A stretch of DNA of 64,000 nt from Volutella citrinella. Its lineage: Eukaryota > Ascomycota > Sordariomycetes > Hypocreales > Nectriaceae. Shown one piece after another: positions 23,105-34,384 of the stretch. The notes below the pieces were generated by a model, which worked only from the letters and a program-made list of their open reading frames with translations, was not told the DNA's origin and searched no databases. A program made the translations under genes and the position numbers. The DNA lies in contig JAWZSP010000001.1 in NCBI GenBank assembly GCA_034401135.1, forward strand, positions 4,402,001 through 4,466,000. The letters run 5' to 3'. Within the stretch, counting starts at the first letter, position 1, and each line of letters opens with the position of its first letter.

Positions 23105-24335
23105 GGTGGCGGGGTAAATCAGGCTCTAGAAGGTGGAGGGATGCGATGGATGGCAGGATCGCAAGCTGAAAGAGGGTTCGCGATCTTATGGAAGGAATTG
23201 TATTACGAGCGGCCTGTTACTGATTTGTGTTGTCGAGGTAGGGAGCTGGGTTGTCGCTGCCCAAAATTGGCTTTATCTTCAGTGGCCCTCGTTCTATGGT
23301 GAATTATTAGGCAGGAAGACAACTGTGGTACCACGCTCTAGGGTAGTCACTCTTCGCCTTGCTGTTGGGATTTGTTGCTCAGGGAACACCAAGCGCGTAT
23401 GTGCGACTGGTTTGTTAATTTAGTTCCCTTTCCAACCAGCAGTGTCGGACTGAATGTGAATATGGTGGCTGAGAACAACGTTATTCTCTCCGTCGTCAAT
23501 TGCACCTACTGAAGCTACTTACCTTAGGTTTCCTTAGGTTTTGGGGGCCGAGACCCGCAAGCGTCACGATCACAAGCTTGTCAGCAAGCCATGAATTTGT
23601 CATGATTTCTCTCTCATTGCCATAACTTTTGACGAGTCTCTGAAAAGAACACGACGTTAACTTGCCAAGGATATTTCCAACGTCAATTCATCTACGGAGT
23701 GTACCGGAGGCGCATACCACTAAGGAGTGCATGTATCCTAAGTACTTACGGAGTAGCTGGTGGCACCCTGAACTGGAGGGTAGATGCTGCTGAGCTGACA
23801 AGCACGGGAACCCAGAGAAAAAGACTGGCGCGGGGATGATTGCCTATTCTCTCACCCAATGTGACCATGCCACTCATTTCACACCTTTTTTGTAGTAGGG
23901 ATCGGCAAAAAGGCCGGGTGGATGAATGAAGCACGCGAGCGATGAGTCCCGGTACCTGGACCTCACAATCTGATAAGCTGGTGTGGACCCTGTTGCCGAG
24001 AATCAGCCGCTGGAGCTCTGTTGCCGAGTCGAGTTTTCGGAATGATCCATGAGTGTCGACGCTAGGCCGACGTCGCCAGCCATCCTCCATTATTACCAAT
24101 CGCCTCCGCTCGCAGCGATGCGCATAATTGCATCCTACCACACCCCGTCGAGACCAATCTGCCCAAACCCCCCTCACCACCGACCTCGCGACTCCATCCG
24201 TCCTTAACCACCCCAATACTCCCCTAACTTCTTGGTCCTGAGTTGCCTGCGCGGGGCGCGCTCGCCATCTCGCTCGTTCTCCGAGCCCAGCTCCATCAAC
24301 CTCCGCCTCTGCCTCCCACCTCTCCCACGCCCGCC
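23105..24335. other. Divergent promoter region (small charged protein / Lon)
   Basis: About 1.2 kb without a supported gene. It includes a TACCTTAGG-type doublet near 23518-23540. The last 250 bases before the Lon start codon are C-rich, like a fungal 5' leader. A 229-codon minus-strand frame at 23746-24435 crosses the Lon start and has no recognisable domain. Confidence 0.5.
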
Positions 24336-27300
24336 ATGATTCCGCGTTCTCGCCTTTCGGGGCGTCTCCTACTCGAGCGATCGGCCGCCCAAGCAACGAG
24401 ATGCTCATCTCGAGCTCTCCCTCGTCGATGGGCATCCGCAGCTGCCTTTCAGACTCCTCATATAACCGGCCGCCGGCTTCCCGTCTCTCCGCCTCGGCTA
24501 CTCAGCGCCACATTCTCCACGTCACCTGCTTCCAGCAGGGAGAAGGAGAAGGACAAGCAGTTCTTCGATTCTTCGGTGGAGGCTCCGACCGAGCCCCTGT
24601 CAGAGGAGGAAGCCAAGGCGAACAAAGAGCTGAGGCAGAACCAGACCGAGGAGCTATCTGCCGAGTCGCAGAACCCGGCCCCCGACTCGAAGAGTGATAA
24701 TGGTAGCCAGCAGCAGGATGGAAAGGCGGGAAGCGCAGCGGGTGGCTCTTCGGGCTCTGGGTCTGGTAGCGACGGTTCTGGAGAAGGTGGTAGCCGCCGC
24801 GGCCGAAAACCTGCGGAAAAGGCACTCCAGAAGCCTGTCGTCCCAGAGGTATACCCCCAGGTCCTGGCGATCCCCATTGCTCGTCGGCCACTATTCCCTG
24901 GTTTTTACAAGGCAATTACCATCAAAGACCCTGATGTTGCAACAGCCATCACCGAGTCGATCAAGCGTGGCCAACCATACGTTGGTGCCTTCCTCTTCAA
25001 GGACGAAGATGCAGACGAGGACATCATCCGGAACCCCGATGATGTGCACGATGTCGGCGTTTTCGCACAAATAACTAGCGCTTTCCCGATCCATGGTCAG
25101 GAAGGCGCCCTGACAGCCATTCTCTACCCCCACCGCCGTATCCGCCTCTCCAGTCTGCTCCCTCCGGGTGGACCGGATGCAAAGAAGAACGATGCCAAGG
25201 CCGAATCGACACCCGAACCCATCCCTCAAAAGGCCGCTGAGGAGGAACCGACCCAGGAGAAGAAGGGGGATGTTGTCGCCAGCTTTGAGGAGAGTGCTGT
25301 GGAAAAGAAACCTGACCAGGCAGCTGAAAAGTATGAGCCCACGTCCTTCCTGAAGCGATACCCCGTCAGCCTGGTCAATGTCGAAAACCTCGCCGATGAA
25401 CCCTACGACCCCAAGAGCCCCGTGATCCGGGCCGTCACCAACGAAATCGTCAACGTTTTTAAGGAGGTGGCCACCATGAACAACCTCTTCCGCGACCAAA
25501 TCTCTACATTCTCCATGAGCCAGTCGACCGGGAATGTGACGTCAGAGCCCGCCAAACTGGCGGATTTTGCCGCTGCTGTTTCATCTGGCGAACAGAAGGA
25601 GCTGCAAGAGGTGCTTGGCTGCTTGAATGTCGAGGAGCGTATGCAGAAGGCTCTCGTTGTGCTCAAGAAGGAGCTTATGAACGCCCAGCTGCAGTCCAAA
25701 ATCAGCAAGGATGTTGAAAACAAGATTAGCAAGAGACAACGCGAGTACTGGCTCATGGAGCAGATGAAGGGCATCAGGCGCGAGCTGGGCCTGGAGTCGG
25801 ACGGCAAGGACAAGCTTGTTGAGAAGTTCAAGGAGAAGGCAGACAAGCTTGCTATGCCTGATGCGGTCCGGAAGGTCTTTGACGAGGAGCTTAACAAGCT
25901 CGCGCACCTTGAGACCGCTGCCTCTGAATTCAACGTCACCCGCAACTACCTGGACTGGCTCACCCAGATCCCCTGGGGTCTGAGGAGCGCCGAGAACTTT
26001 GCTATTCCCAACGCCGTCAAGGTCCTGGACGAGGACCACCACGGCCTGAAGGACGTCAAGGACCGCATCCTCGAGTTCATTGCTGTTGGAAAGCTCCGAG
26101 GCACCGTTGAGGGCAAGATCCTTTGCTTTGTTGGCCCTCCCGGTGTTGGCAAGACCAGCATCGGAAAGTCAATCGCCCGCGCCCTTAACCGAGAGTATTA
26201 CCGATTCAGTGTGGGCGGATTGACCGATGTCGCTGAGATAAAGGGTCACCGACGTACATATGTGGGCGCCCTCCCAGGCCGCATCATTCAGGCTCTCAAG
26301 AAGTGCCAGACGGAGAACCCTCTCATCTTGATTGACGAGATTGACAAGATCGGCCGAGGATACCAGGGAGACCCGTCTTCCGCTCTCCTGGAGCTGCTTG
26401 ACCCCGAACAGAACAGCTCCTTCTTGGATCATTACCTGGACGTCCCAGTTGACCTGTCAAAGGTGCTGTTTGTCTGCACTGCCAACATGACTGATACAAT
26501 CCCGAGACCCCTTCTGGACCGCATGGAGCTTATTCAGCTGTCAGGATATGTGGCGGACGAAAAGATGGCCATCGCCGAGCGATACCTTGCCCCTGCGGCA
26601 AAGGAGGCTGCTGGCCTCAAGAACGCGGATGTCACGCTCAGCGACGAGGCTATTGAGGAGCTGATCAAGTCGTACTGCCGCGAATCGGGCGTTCGAAACT
26701 TAAAGAAACAGATCGAGAAGGTCTATCGTAAATCAGCTCTCAAGATTGTCCAGGAACTGGGCGAGGACGTGCTACCAGAGGAAGAAGCCCTGACCGAGGA
26801 GGGCAAATCCAGCCTTGAAGAGTCGCAGAAGAAAGCGGACGAGGCAGCGGAATCAAAGGACTCCAACCAAGAAGCGGCCGCAGCCGAGTCCACCGAGGTG
26901 AAGGCCACTGAAAAGCCACGCAAGCCATTGCAGGTTCCCGAATCTGTCCACGTTGTCATTGGAAAGGATAACCTGACCGACTATGTCGGCCCTCCCGTCT
27001 TTACGTCTGACCGACTCTACGAGGTGAGCCCGCCTGGTGTGTCCATGGGCTTGGCTTGGACCCAGCTTGGCGGCGCTGCCATGTACATCGAATCAATCCT
27101 CCAGGCTCCGCTCCGCCCGTCTACGCGACCACACCTCGAGATTACTGGCAACCTGAAGTCGGTTATGAAGGAGTCGACTACCATCGCCTACTCCTTCGCC
27201 AAGGCATTCATGGTGAAGCAGTTCCCCGACAACCACTTCTTCGACAATGCCAAGATGCACCTCCACGTCCCCGATGGAGCTGTCTCCAAGGACGGCCCAT

Positions 27301-27737
27301 CTGCCGGCATCACCATGGCTACATCTCTACTCTCTCTCGCTTTGGATACCTCGGTCAACCCCACGGTCGCCATGACGGGTGAGCTCACGCTGACTGGCAA
27401 GGTGCTACGCATTGGCGGCCTTCGCGAGAAGACTGTTGCTGCCCGTCGCGCTGGGTGCAAGACCATCATATTCCCCCGAGATAACATGTCCGACTGGCTT
27501 GAGCTTCCGGCCGTAGGTTTCCCCTCCACTGAATTCCCAGATGATTGAAACCTGTTGACTAACCCAAATCAGAACATCAAGGAAGGCCTCGAAGGTCACC
27601 CTGTGGCTTGGTACCCTGAGGTCTTCGACCTTGTCTTCGCTGATCTTGACCGCGAGAAGGCCAACACCTGCAAGATTGCCGAGTGGAAGGCGCAACAAAA
27701 GAAGGACGATCCCGAGGCGTCTGAGGAGGACAACTAG
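24336..27737 (+). CDS. PIM1: Mitochondrial ATP-dependent Lon protease
   Basis: AAA+ serine protease of the mitochondrial matrix that degrades misfolded and oxidised proteins and supports mitochondrial DNA maintenance. Exons 24336-27512 and 27573-27737 join across an intron with a CTAAC branch site, giving 1113 residues. The Arg/Ser-rich leader (about 1-70) is an import signal. A Gly/Ser-rich linker precedes the substrate-binding LON domain (from about 170). The AAA+ module has Walker A GPPGVGKTS (about 599) and Walker B LILIDEIDKIG. The protease domain carries the Ser-Lys dyad: Ser989 in GPSAGIT and Lys1032 in GGLREK. Two Glu/Lys/Ala-rich low-complexity inserts lie within the N-domain and between the AAA+ and protease domains, the second as in yeast Pim1. 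The start at 24336 (CGCCATGA) is chosen over 24243, which would put a non-mitochondrial-like extension in front of the leader. The C-terminal exon encodes WYPEVFDLVF, conserved in fungal Lon. Confidence 0.97.
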
Positions 27738-27970
27738 ACGTCGATGGAGCCGGAGCTTTATTCTGTATACGATAATGCATGCCTGTCCTGTGGCGCTTTA
27801 CAAAACGGACGCCGCCCAAAAAGCGGAACAGGACAACTTGGTGCCTTTAGAGGGGGACATGGCAGTCAGACGTGACACTGAGGGCGTTTGGGAATTGAAA
27901 TTGGGCCCGAATGAGAACATCAAAAGAGACTCTCCACTGATATCACCAACCGGTGAATCCCTGTATTTTT

Positions 27971-28023
27971 AGAAGAAGAAGAAGAAGGCGGAGGAGGAGG
28001 AGGAGGAGGAGGAGGAAGAGGAG
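27971..28023 (+). repeat. GAA/GGA purine microsatellite
   Basis: An all-purine run of GAA and then GGA triplets over about 50 bases, broken by one GGCG, begins about 230 bp after the Lon stop codon. A simple sequence repeat with no coding role seen. Confidence 0.8.
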
Positions 28024-28685
28024 TGGCAGAATACCATGTAGCATGAGTGACTAATCTGAGGGGATCTGAAGGGGCTCCCACAGTATATATCTCAGTGTTG
28101 GCATCGCCTTGGTTTATAATTGTACATCTCGGGCCAGGTCCCATCTTGGTTGCATCGTGTGACTAGGTGAAGGCATCCTATTTGCCAATCGCCGACCGAG
28201 CCCATCGAACTGCCCAAGGTTGCAGATCGATGATGCGCAGTCTCCGTAGGATGACGGTAGTCATGGCATCTCCGAGACAGCGAAATGCAGCGACTGGCCA
28301 ATTTCGGCCCAAGGTCTGGCAATCAGCATTTGCGCAAAACAGAGGGGCTGGGCTTCCTGGAAAGGGCTGCTGAAAGGGGGGTCATGCGGATGTGTTGTGG
28401 ACCAATGAATGCCCTCGCGGCTTGGACTCTTGTGGTAGAACCTTTCTTTGTGCTACATAGTCTGTAAGCGTGTAGGTGCTTGTTGGTGGGCGATTGGGCT
28501 TCCAGAAAGCTGGCGAGGAGGCCTGGAGGGGTGATCCGATGTGGGGACAGCGCGGAACGGGCCTCGTTCACTCGATCGATCTTGTATCATGGCGCTTTGT
28601 GCGACAGTTCCTGGGTTCGACACTGGCTGGTCCACGTTGGCGGCTATTGTCTTGGTCCAACTTGCGCTGCTCCTGCGAGGGCGTG

Positions 28686-28720
28686 GCGAGGTTCTGCGAG
28701 GTTCTGCGAGGCTCTGCGAG
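28686..28720 (+). repeat. Tandem repeat, 3.5 copies of GCGAGGTTCT
   Basis: The 10-bp unit GCGAGGTTCT is repeated twice exactly, once with a T-to-C change, and then as a half copy. Intergenic minisatellite seed. Confidence 0.75.
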
Positions 28721-31358
28721 ATGGATGCAGGCGAATGAATGGTGCGATTCTATGGACACCAAGGCTGAGAGATACGATGAGGATCTGGATATTGGCGCCC
28801 AAAGGGAACGGGGGTAGAGTTCCATCGACGGATTACGTGAGGTGGCTAGTCGAGAGTCTCTGAGCCTGTCAGTCGCCGACCAAGCCAGCGACAGCCTCAC
28901 TGTATGTTGTACGCCGGAGGGCCTGAGCGAGACGCTGGGGCTGCTGCACTCATGCCTGACCAGTTGACCCCCCACACAGTTAGTTGCATGGCGTCTTAGT
29001 GCTGCGGCACTTGGGCAATGTCGACAAGGCGAGATTGGGCCTTCACATTGGCCCATCCAACCAGTTCGTGCAAGGCGGCTAGGCGAAGTGACGTGAATGG
29101 CGTGGGCGAGACAAGAGAAAACAGAAACTATTGCGGCCGTCCTGGCACACGCGGCGCAACAAGATATTGATTCATGTGAGGTTGGGCCTCAAAGTCTGGA
29201 ACGAACCTATGCTGTGGGGGTTGCGAGGTCCCCACTGAGTACGGGTTGATGGATCAATTGCCTTGGTGCTTGTAGCTTCATTGCATTTCATCTCGGTTGA
29301 TATGACTGCCAGGCGAGTGCATCATGGAACCAGCAGCCCTACACACAAGCCAGGGTGTATCCTGCCTCTCATCACCGACAGCATGGGCTCCGAAACCGGG
29401 ATACTGATAGTCTGGTTCGTCGTAGGACTCAAGCCCGGGCCCTGAGACGGGGATGTACTCCGAAACAACGGGCTCCGTTCATTTTCTCATTGGGCTTGAT
29501 GCCCGACAGATGGCCGGCCTCGCCAAGGTCAGAGGTGGGTAGCCGTTGTGAGGTGTGAAGGTACAGAGGGCCGTTGCGTTGGTAACCTTTTTCTGCCAAG
29601 AAGCTGTGTCAATTGGCGGGCAGGACCTCAATGGTGACTTCCCGTTCTGGACAATAGCCGTCCGTCCCATCTGTCACTCCACCCACACGGTAATCTGTAC
29701 TCCGTACCTATACCGCCATACAAAGCCACCCCCGGTTCCTTTTTGCAGGTCGCTTGGCCCATGATGCTTCGCGGCTTACGGCGAGATCCAAGATCCAATA
29801 CGCACTCGCACCGGGTTGTTGCATCGCCTTTCCCCTCTCGTTTTTTCTCCGTCGAGGCGGTACGTAGCTGCCCTGTTCTCGGCCCAGACCAGACGAGACC
29901 AGACGCTGCCTTCAAACGGCCCCGGCTACCCCTTGGCCATCAACGCCCGACCGACTCCTCTCCCTGCCTGATGCATCGCCGGGCTGCTTCCATCAGCACC
30001 GGCCACGATGCAGAGCGCCCTAGCGCCTCCAGAACGGGACTTGGACCAGGGACTCCAGAGGGGCCAGCTCATCGACGGATCCCCACCCGGCAGCGTCACC
30101 GTCTATCAATAGGTGCTGCAGCCACAGCCCACAGGCGACTTACGACAGGGACCTTTGGATGGATGGGCTGCCCGTGCCAGGCCCCTCCCCCCAAGCATAC
30201 CAAGGCATGGCCAATACTTCTGCCAGGGCGTCATGGCGGTTGTGTGTGTCTGCTGCCCTGCACAGGCACTGGTCCAAAATGGCTGGCGCTGCGAGCCAGT
30301 CAAGTTGCCCGTCAGCCCGGCATCCACAGCCAGAGAAGCTCCCGTCGAAACGTCAAATAAGAGTACGTACAAGCGCCATTGCCCGAGGCAGACACACAAC
30401 GTGCCTGACTTGTGTACTGCCCGCCTGCTGACCCCGGTTCCTCCCGCGCGTCACCAGCCCACCCGCCGCCGCCCGTCCGCCCACTCAGCCCACTCAGCGG
30501 CCCCAGCCTACAACCTACCGCGACCGCTACACCACCTTTCCTACCAGGTACCTTACCTACTAGGCCTAGGACCTAAGGCAGCCGACCTTAGCCAGTGCGA
30601 CGCAGTGGAGGGCACCCCTTCACCGTCGTGTGGTAGATATAGGCACTGGACCTCATTCATCCAGCTCATGTCAGCCTCTACACCTCTCCGTGAACCCGGG
30701 ATTACTTTTTGATGTGCGGCTCTTGCTCGTCCCCCGACGCCTCGCCCAGCTGCCCCATTCCTGTGTCTTGTCCATTGCTCGCCTCGCCCGTTCCTTGCCA
30801 ATCCTGCCTTCTCCACGACCAGGGACGACCCAACCATCGGTCCGCTCCTCACCGACCGCCGTCATATCCCCAGCCACCTCGGCGGCTCAGAGGCTCAGAG
30901 GCTCAGACGTCGCCACAAGCCCACCTCGGACTATACAGCGCACCGTCCGCCTTGCTTCTTCTCCGCATGAGCCTAAATCTCATGATAGCCCCCTTCTGCC
31001 CAATCTCTGGTAAAAATTCCTAGTTATACCGACGACAGGCCACTGCTCCTTCGTCCGGTAGACCTTTGCATGTGGCTTGGTTTGGCATATGAACGCTGTC
31101 GCGCCTCTGACTTTTTATTCAACCACGGCCTTGGTTCCTGTGTTGGCTCATACTCCATTCCCACAGCCGCTCGAATCAACGGACAACTCTTGCAATTATA
31201 TATCGATTCTCTTCATCGCTGAGGAGCTCACAAGATCTTTTTTCTCGACCAACTGCTTGCGATAGGTCGCCCACCCTCCTTTTCTACACCTAGATTCTGT
31301 CGTGGCATATCACCGGTGGTCACATTTCAGCTTCGTGCTTGGTCGTATCATCGCGGCC

Positions 31359-34300
31359 ATGGCCCAGCCGGATGTCAAGTCGCCTGAGTCATCACCGCCA
31401 ATTCAACCGCAGTCACCAACCTCGGCCACCCATGGTTTCCTCCGCAAGCTCTTTGGGCGGCAGAATGGGAGCAATACACCGCCGCAACAGATTGAATGCG
31501 ACGGCAAGTTGGAGTCAAACACCGACTTGGTAGACCCTGAGAAGGCGGGGCTAATCCGTCGCATGTCGCGCAAAGTTGTCCCTGGGCTTCCCCGAACCCA
31601 GACCCTCAAACGTCAGCAGTCAGAACAGCGGACAAATCTGGCCCCAGTTGAACCTACGGCGGATGAGCGGCGAACAGTGTCTGTTGACCGTCGGTCTCGG
31701 GACCCACGAGGCTCGTCCATCGTAGAGTCGGGTGCAAGTCCCCGCATCAGCGCACCGAGCTTCTTCGGCACCTCCCCAGACGCAACTCCGTTCATACCGG
31801 TCACGTCATCCATCTCGGGCTCTCAGGATCACCTACCGCTGGAAGAAGCGATGGGCCAAAAGGCCCGCAGGGATGACGAAACTACTCTTGCGGAAGAATG
31901 TCCTCCTGCCGACAACTTTTCAACGGCAGAAACCCATTCTCTCACTACCTCGCAGTATGACGCCATGATTCATGAAGAGCTGGAGAAGACCTGGATTCTT
32001 AATCTCAGCATGCATTTCCGCGATCGGTCTCGCCGGGAGAAATTTTTCGTAACCTTTAGGGAACAGGAACACCTCTGGAGACGAGTAACGATCTCGCTGG
32101 ATTATCGCAACGCCCCGCCAAACTCTCTCGAGATGGATCTCATACATACGCAGTATCAAAGGGACAAGAGCGCAAAAATTTACGAAGCTATTCGCGAAAG
32201 CCTGGCCGACATACAATTTTATGACACCGTTACGAACCTCAAGCTGCAGACAACCGATGGTAGACTACACGTCCACGTAGTCGAGGACGGCAATGTAAGT
32301 GCCCGCCTCGAACTTCCCATGACTCAATCTGACGGGCTCAGGAAATCATTCCATACCCATCAGTGTCGCTTATCAAACATCTGGGATGCAAGAGGATCCA
32401 TGACCAGGACATTGCCTTTGACTCCCATATGTCTGGTTTCGTCTACAAGGTCAAGGTCGACGGCAAGACACTTATAAAGAAAGAAATCCCGAGCCCCGAA
32501 ACCGTGGATGAATTCCTATACGAGGTCAATGCTTTAAATCGATTGCGTTATTCGTCCAATGTTATTCGTTTCTATGGCGTCGTGGTGGACGAACACGACG
32601 AATACATCAAGGGCCTTCTAATTAGCTACGCTGAACAGGGGGCACTCATCGATATCATCTTCGACACTTGCAAGGATGGAAATAATAGCATTCCTTGGCC
32701 CACTCGAGAGAAATGGGCCCGGCAGATTGTCCAAGGATTGTCCGATATCCACGAGTCCGGTTTTGTGCAAGGCGACTTCACTCTCTCCAACATTGTAATA
32801 GACGAATACGGCGACGCCAAAATTATAGACATCAACAGAAGAGGCTGCCCCGTGGGATGGGAGCCTCCCGAGGCAACAGCGTTGATCGAGTGCAATCAGA
32901 GGATATCCATGTACATTGGGGTGAAATCGGACCTCTACCAGCTGGGCATGGTATTGTGGGCTCTGGCTACACAGGAAGACGAGCCGGAGGCTCAGGGACG
33001 ACCTCTGATCCTTGGCCCCGAGGTCAACATTCCTGATTGGTATCGACAGTTGGCAGAGATTTGCCTAAGCGACGACCCTCGCAATCGACTCCAGGCATCC
33101 TCGCTTCTTCAAATGTTCCCCCCATCAAGGCCGGCTCTTACAGAAAAGGATAGGCTGAACCCTCCGTTGAACTTTGTCGACAACGATTATACACTCCAGC
33201 AGTATTTGACGGACGGTTACCAGCCTGCCAGCGACCCTCTGATTCGGACCGTGGAGCCCCCCAGCGACTGGTTGTACGCAGCCCGACCATACGATGCGAG
33301 CGATGTTGCATACGAACCCTACTACCCGCCACGAGGACGTTCGCCCCCGAGCCCGTTGCCAAGCAATGATCGATGCGGGTCCCCAAACAGGTTTTACAAC
33401 GTGGCAGCATGGGCCGCCAACCGCGACATACCGTCATCTTACAGTGATGTCGATGTGGAGGACTCATCATTAGACAAGACGCCTATGTATCATGGGAGAT
33501 CTTTGGTCGAGCCTGATTTTGCTTTAGAAACGGTGACGTCCAACGAAATAACGGAGGAAGACACACCCACACCTATCCCTAGTGCGCGCAAGGCAGACGA
33601 TAATACGCCCAAACCTCAAGACGGACCAGCTCCCCCCCAATCAGCTGTACAACTGGGCCCAGCAGCAACCAGATCGACGGTGAAGGATGAGTCTGATGAG
33701 CCAACGTGGAATTCCAAAGACGCACGAGAGAAAAACGCGAAAGATGAGACAGACATACCGATCGCATTTCCTTCCCCAGCACTGACAGGAGAGAATGTCA
33801 ATACGCAGAAGAATCTCGAGAACGAGTGGAACACGCCTCCAGCAGCACGCGAGACGGCTCGGAAAAACGATAGTCAAACCGACAGGACACAGTTGGCGGC
33901 GCAACCAGTCGCCGTGAGGGACGGAAATTTCAGAGGAGAGGCCAGACAGCGGCAGGAGCCAGCCGGGAAACCAGCTCCCACGATAAATTTGCCAGACAAG
34001 ATGGGATTCACAGGACCTGAAATTGGGCACTCCAATGCTATCATCGAGCTACCGCCGAGCTCAACCAACACAGAAAAGGCACATGAGGATCAGGCCACTA
34101 GGGACAGCAAAGGGGTGGAGAGCAGCTCGGAGGGGAACTACGTCATCAAGGGCCAGCCTGGGCCCGGAGTTTGCATGGGACCACCACCGTCCTTCGACTC
34201 ATTGAGCAGCGTACCAGACCAAGGATCACCCTTTACTGGTATTGGCGCCGTACATGCGGTGGCCGTTGACAACGGACTGGGAAAGAAGGAAAAGACGCCA

Positions 34301-34384
34301 GGCGACGATGATTTCAACCTGATAATGAACGACCATATGACTGCGGTGAACGATGTCACGATGATAGGAGACACGAAGACATGA
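31359..34384 (+). CDS. Divergent serine/threonine protein kinase with long disordered tail
   Basis: Exons 31359-32294 and 32342-34384 join in phase to 992 residues. The first 200 residues are Ser/Pro-rich and basic. A conserved segment follows (HEELEKTWILNLSMHFRD, from about 208). The kinase domain spans about 330-590. Lys358 (TLIKKE) sits at the ATP-anchoring position, the helix-C Glu is in VDEFLYEV, and the catalytic loop is GFVQGDFTLSN with Asp457. His of HRD is replaced by Gln, and DFG is replaced by DIN (Asp475). The glycine loop is weak. Asp and Asn catalytic residues are kept, so activity cannot be excluded. The C-terminal 400 residues are Pro/Asp/Thr-rich and disordered. The start is at ATG 31359 (GGCCATGG) rather than 31302, which lies in leader-like sequence. 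I recognise a fungal-specific kinase type but no named orthologue. Confidence 0.88.

Larger units (their letters stand above)
27738..31358. other. Long intergenic spacer between Lon and the kinase gene
   Basis: About 3.6 kb. No gene is supported; reading frames of up to about 200 codons overlap one another on both strands and lack recognisable domains. It contains a GAA/GGA microsatellite (27971-28023), a 10-bp tandem repeat (28686-28720), a 9-bp tandem repeat (about 30885-30908) and an ACCTTACCTA-rich patch near 30546. The right end is T/C-rich, as expected for the kinase gene's leader. Confidence 0.5.

Noticed and set aside
24243..24335. Upstream in-frame ATG for the Lon protease
   Set aside because: It adds 31 Pro/Leu/Ala-rich residues in front of a good mitochondrial leader; the ATG at 24336 has better context and fits the family.
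23746..24435. A 229-codon minus-strand frame crossing the Lon start
   Set aside because: Overlaps the Lon leader exon antisense and has no recognisable domain.
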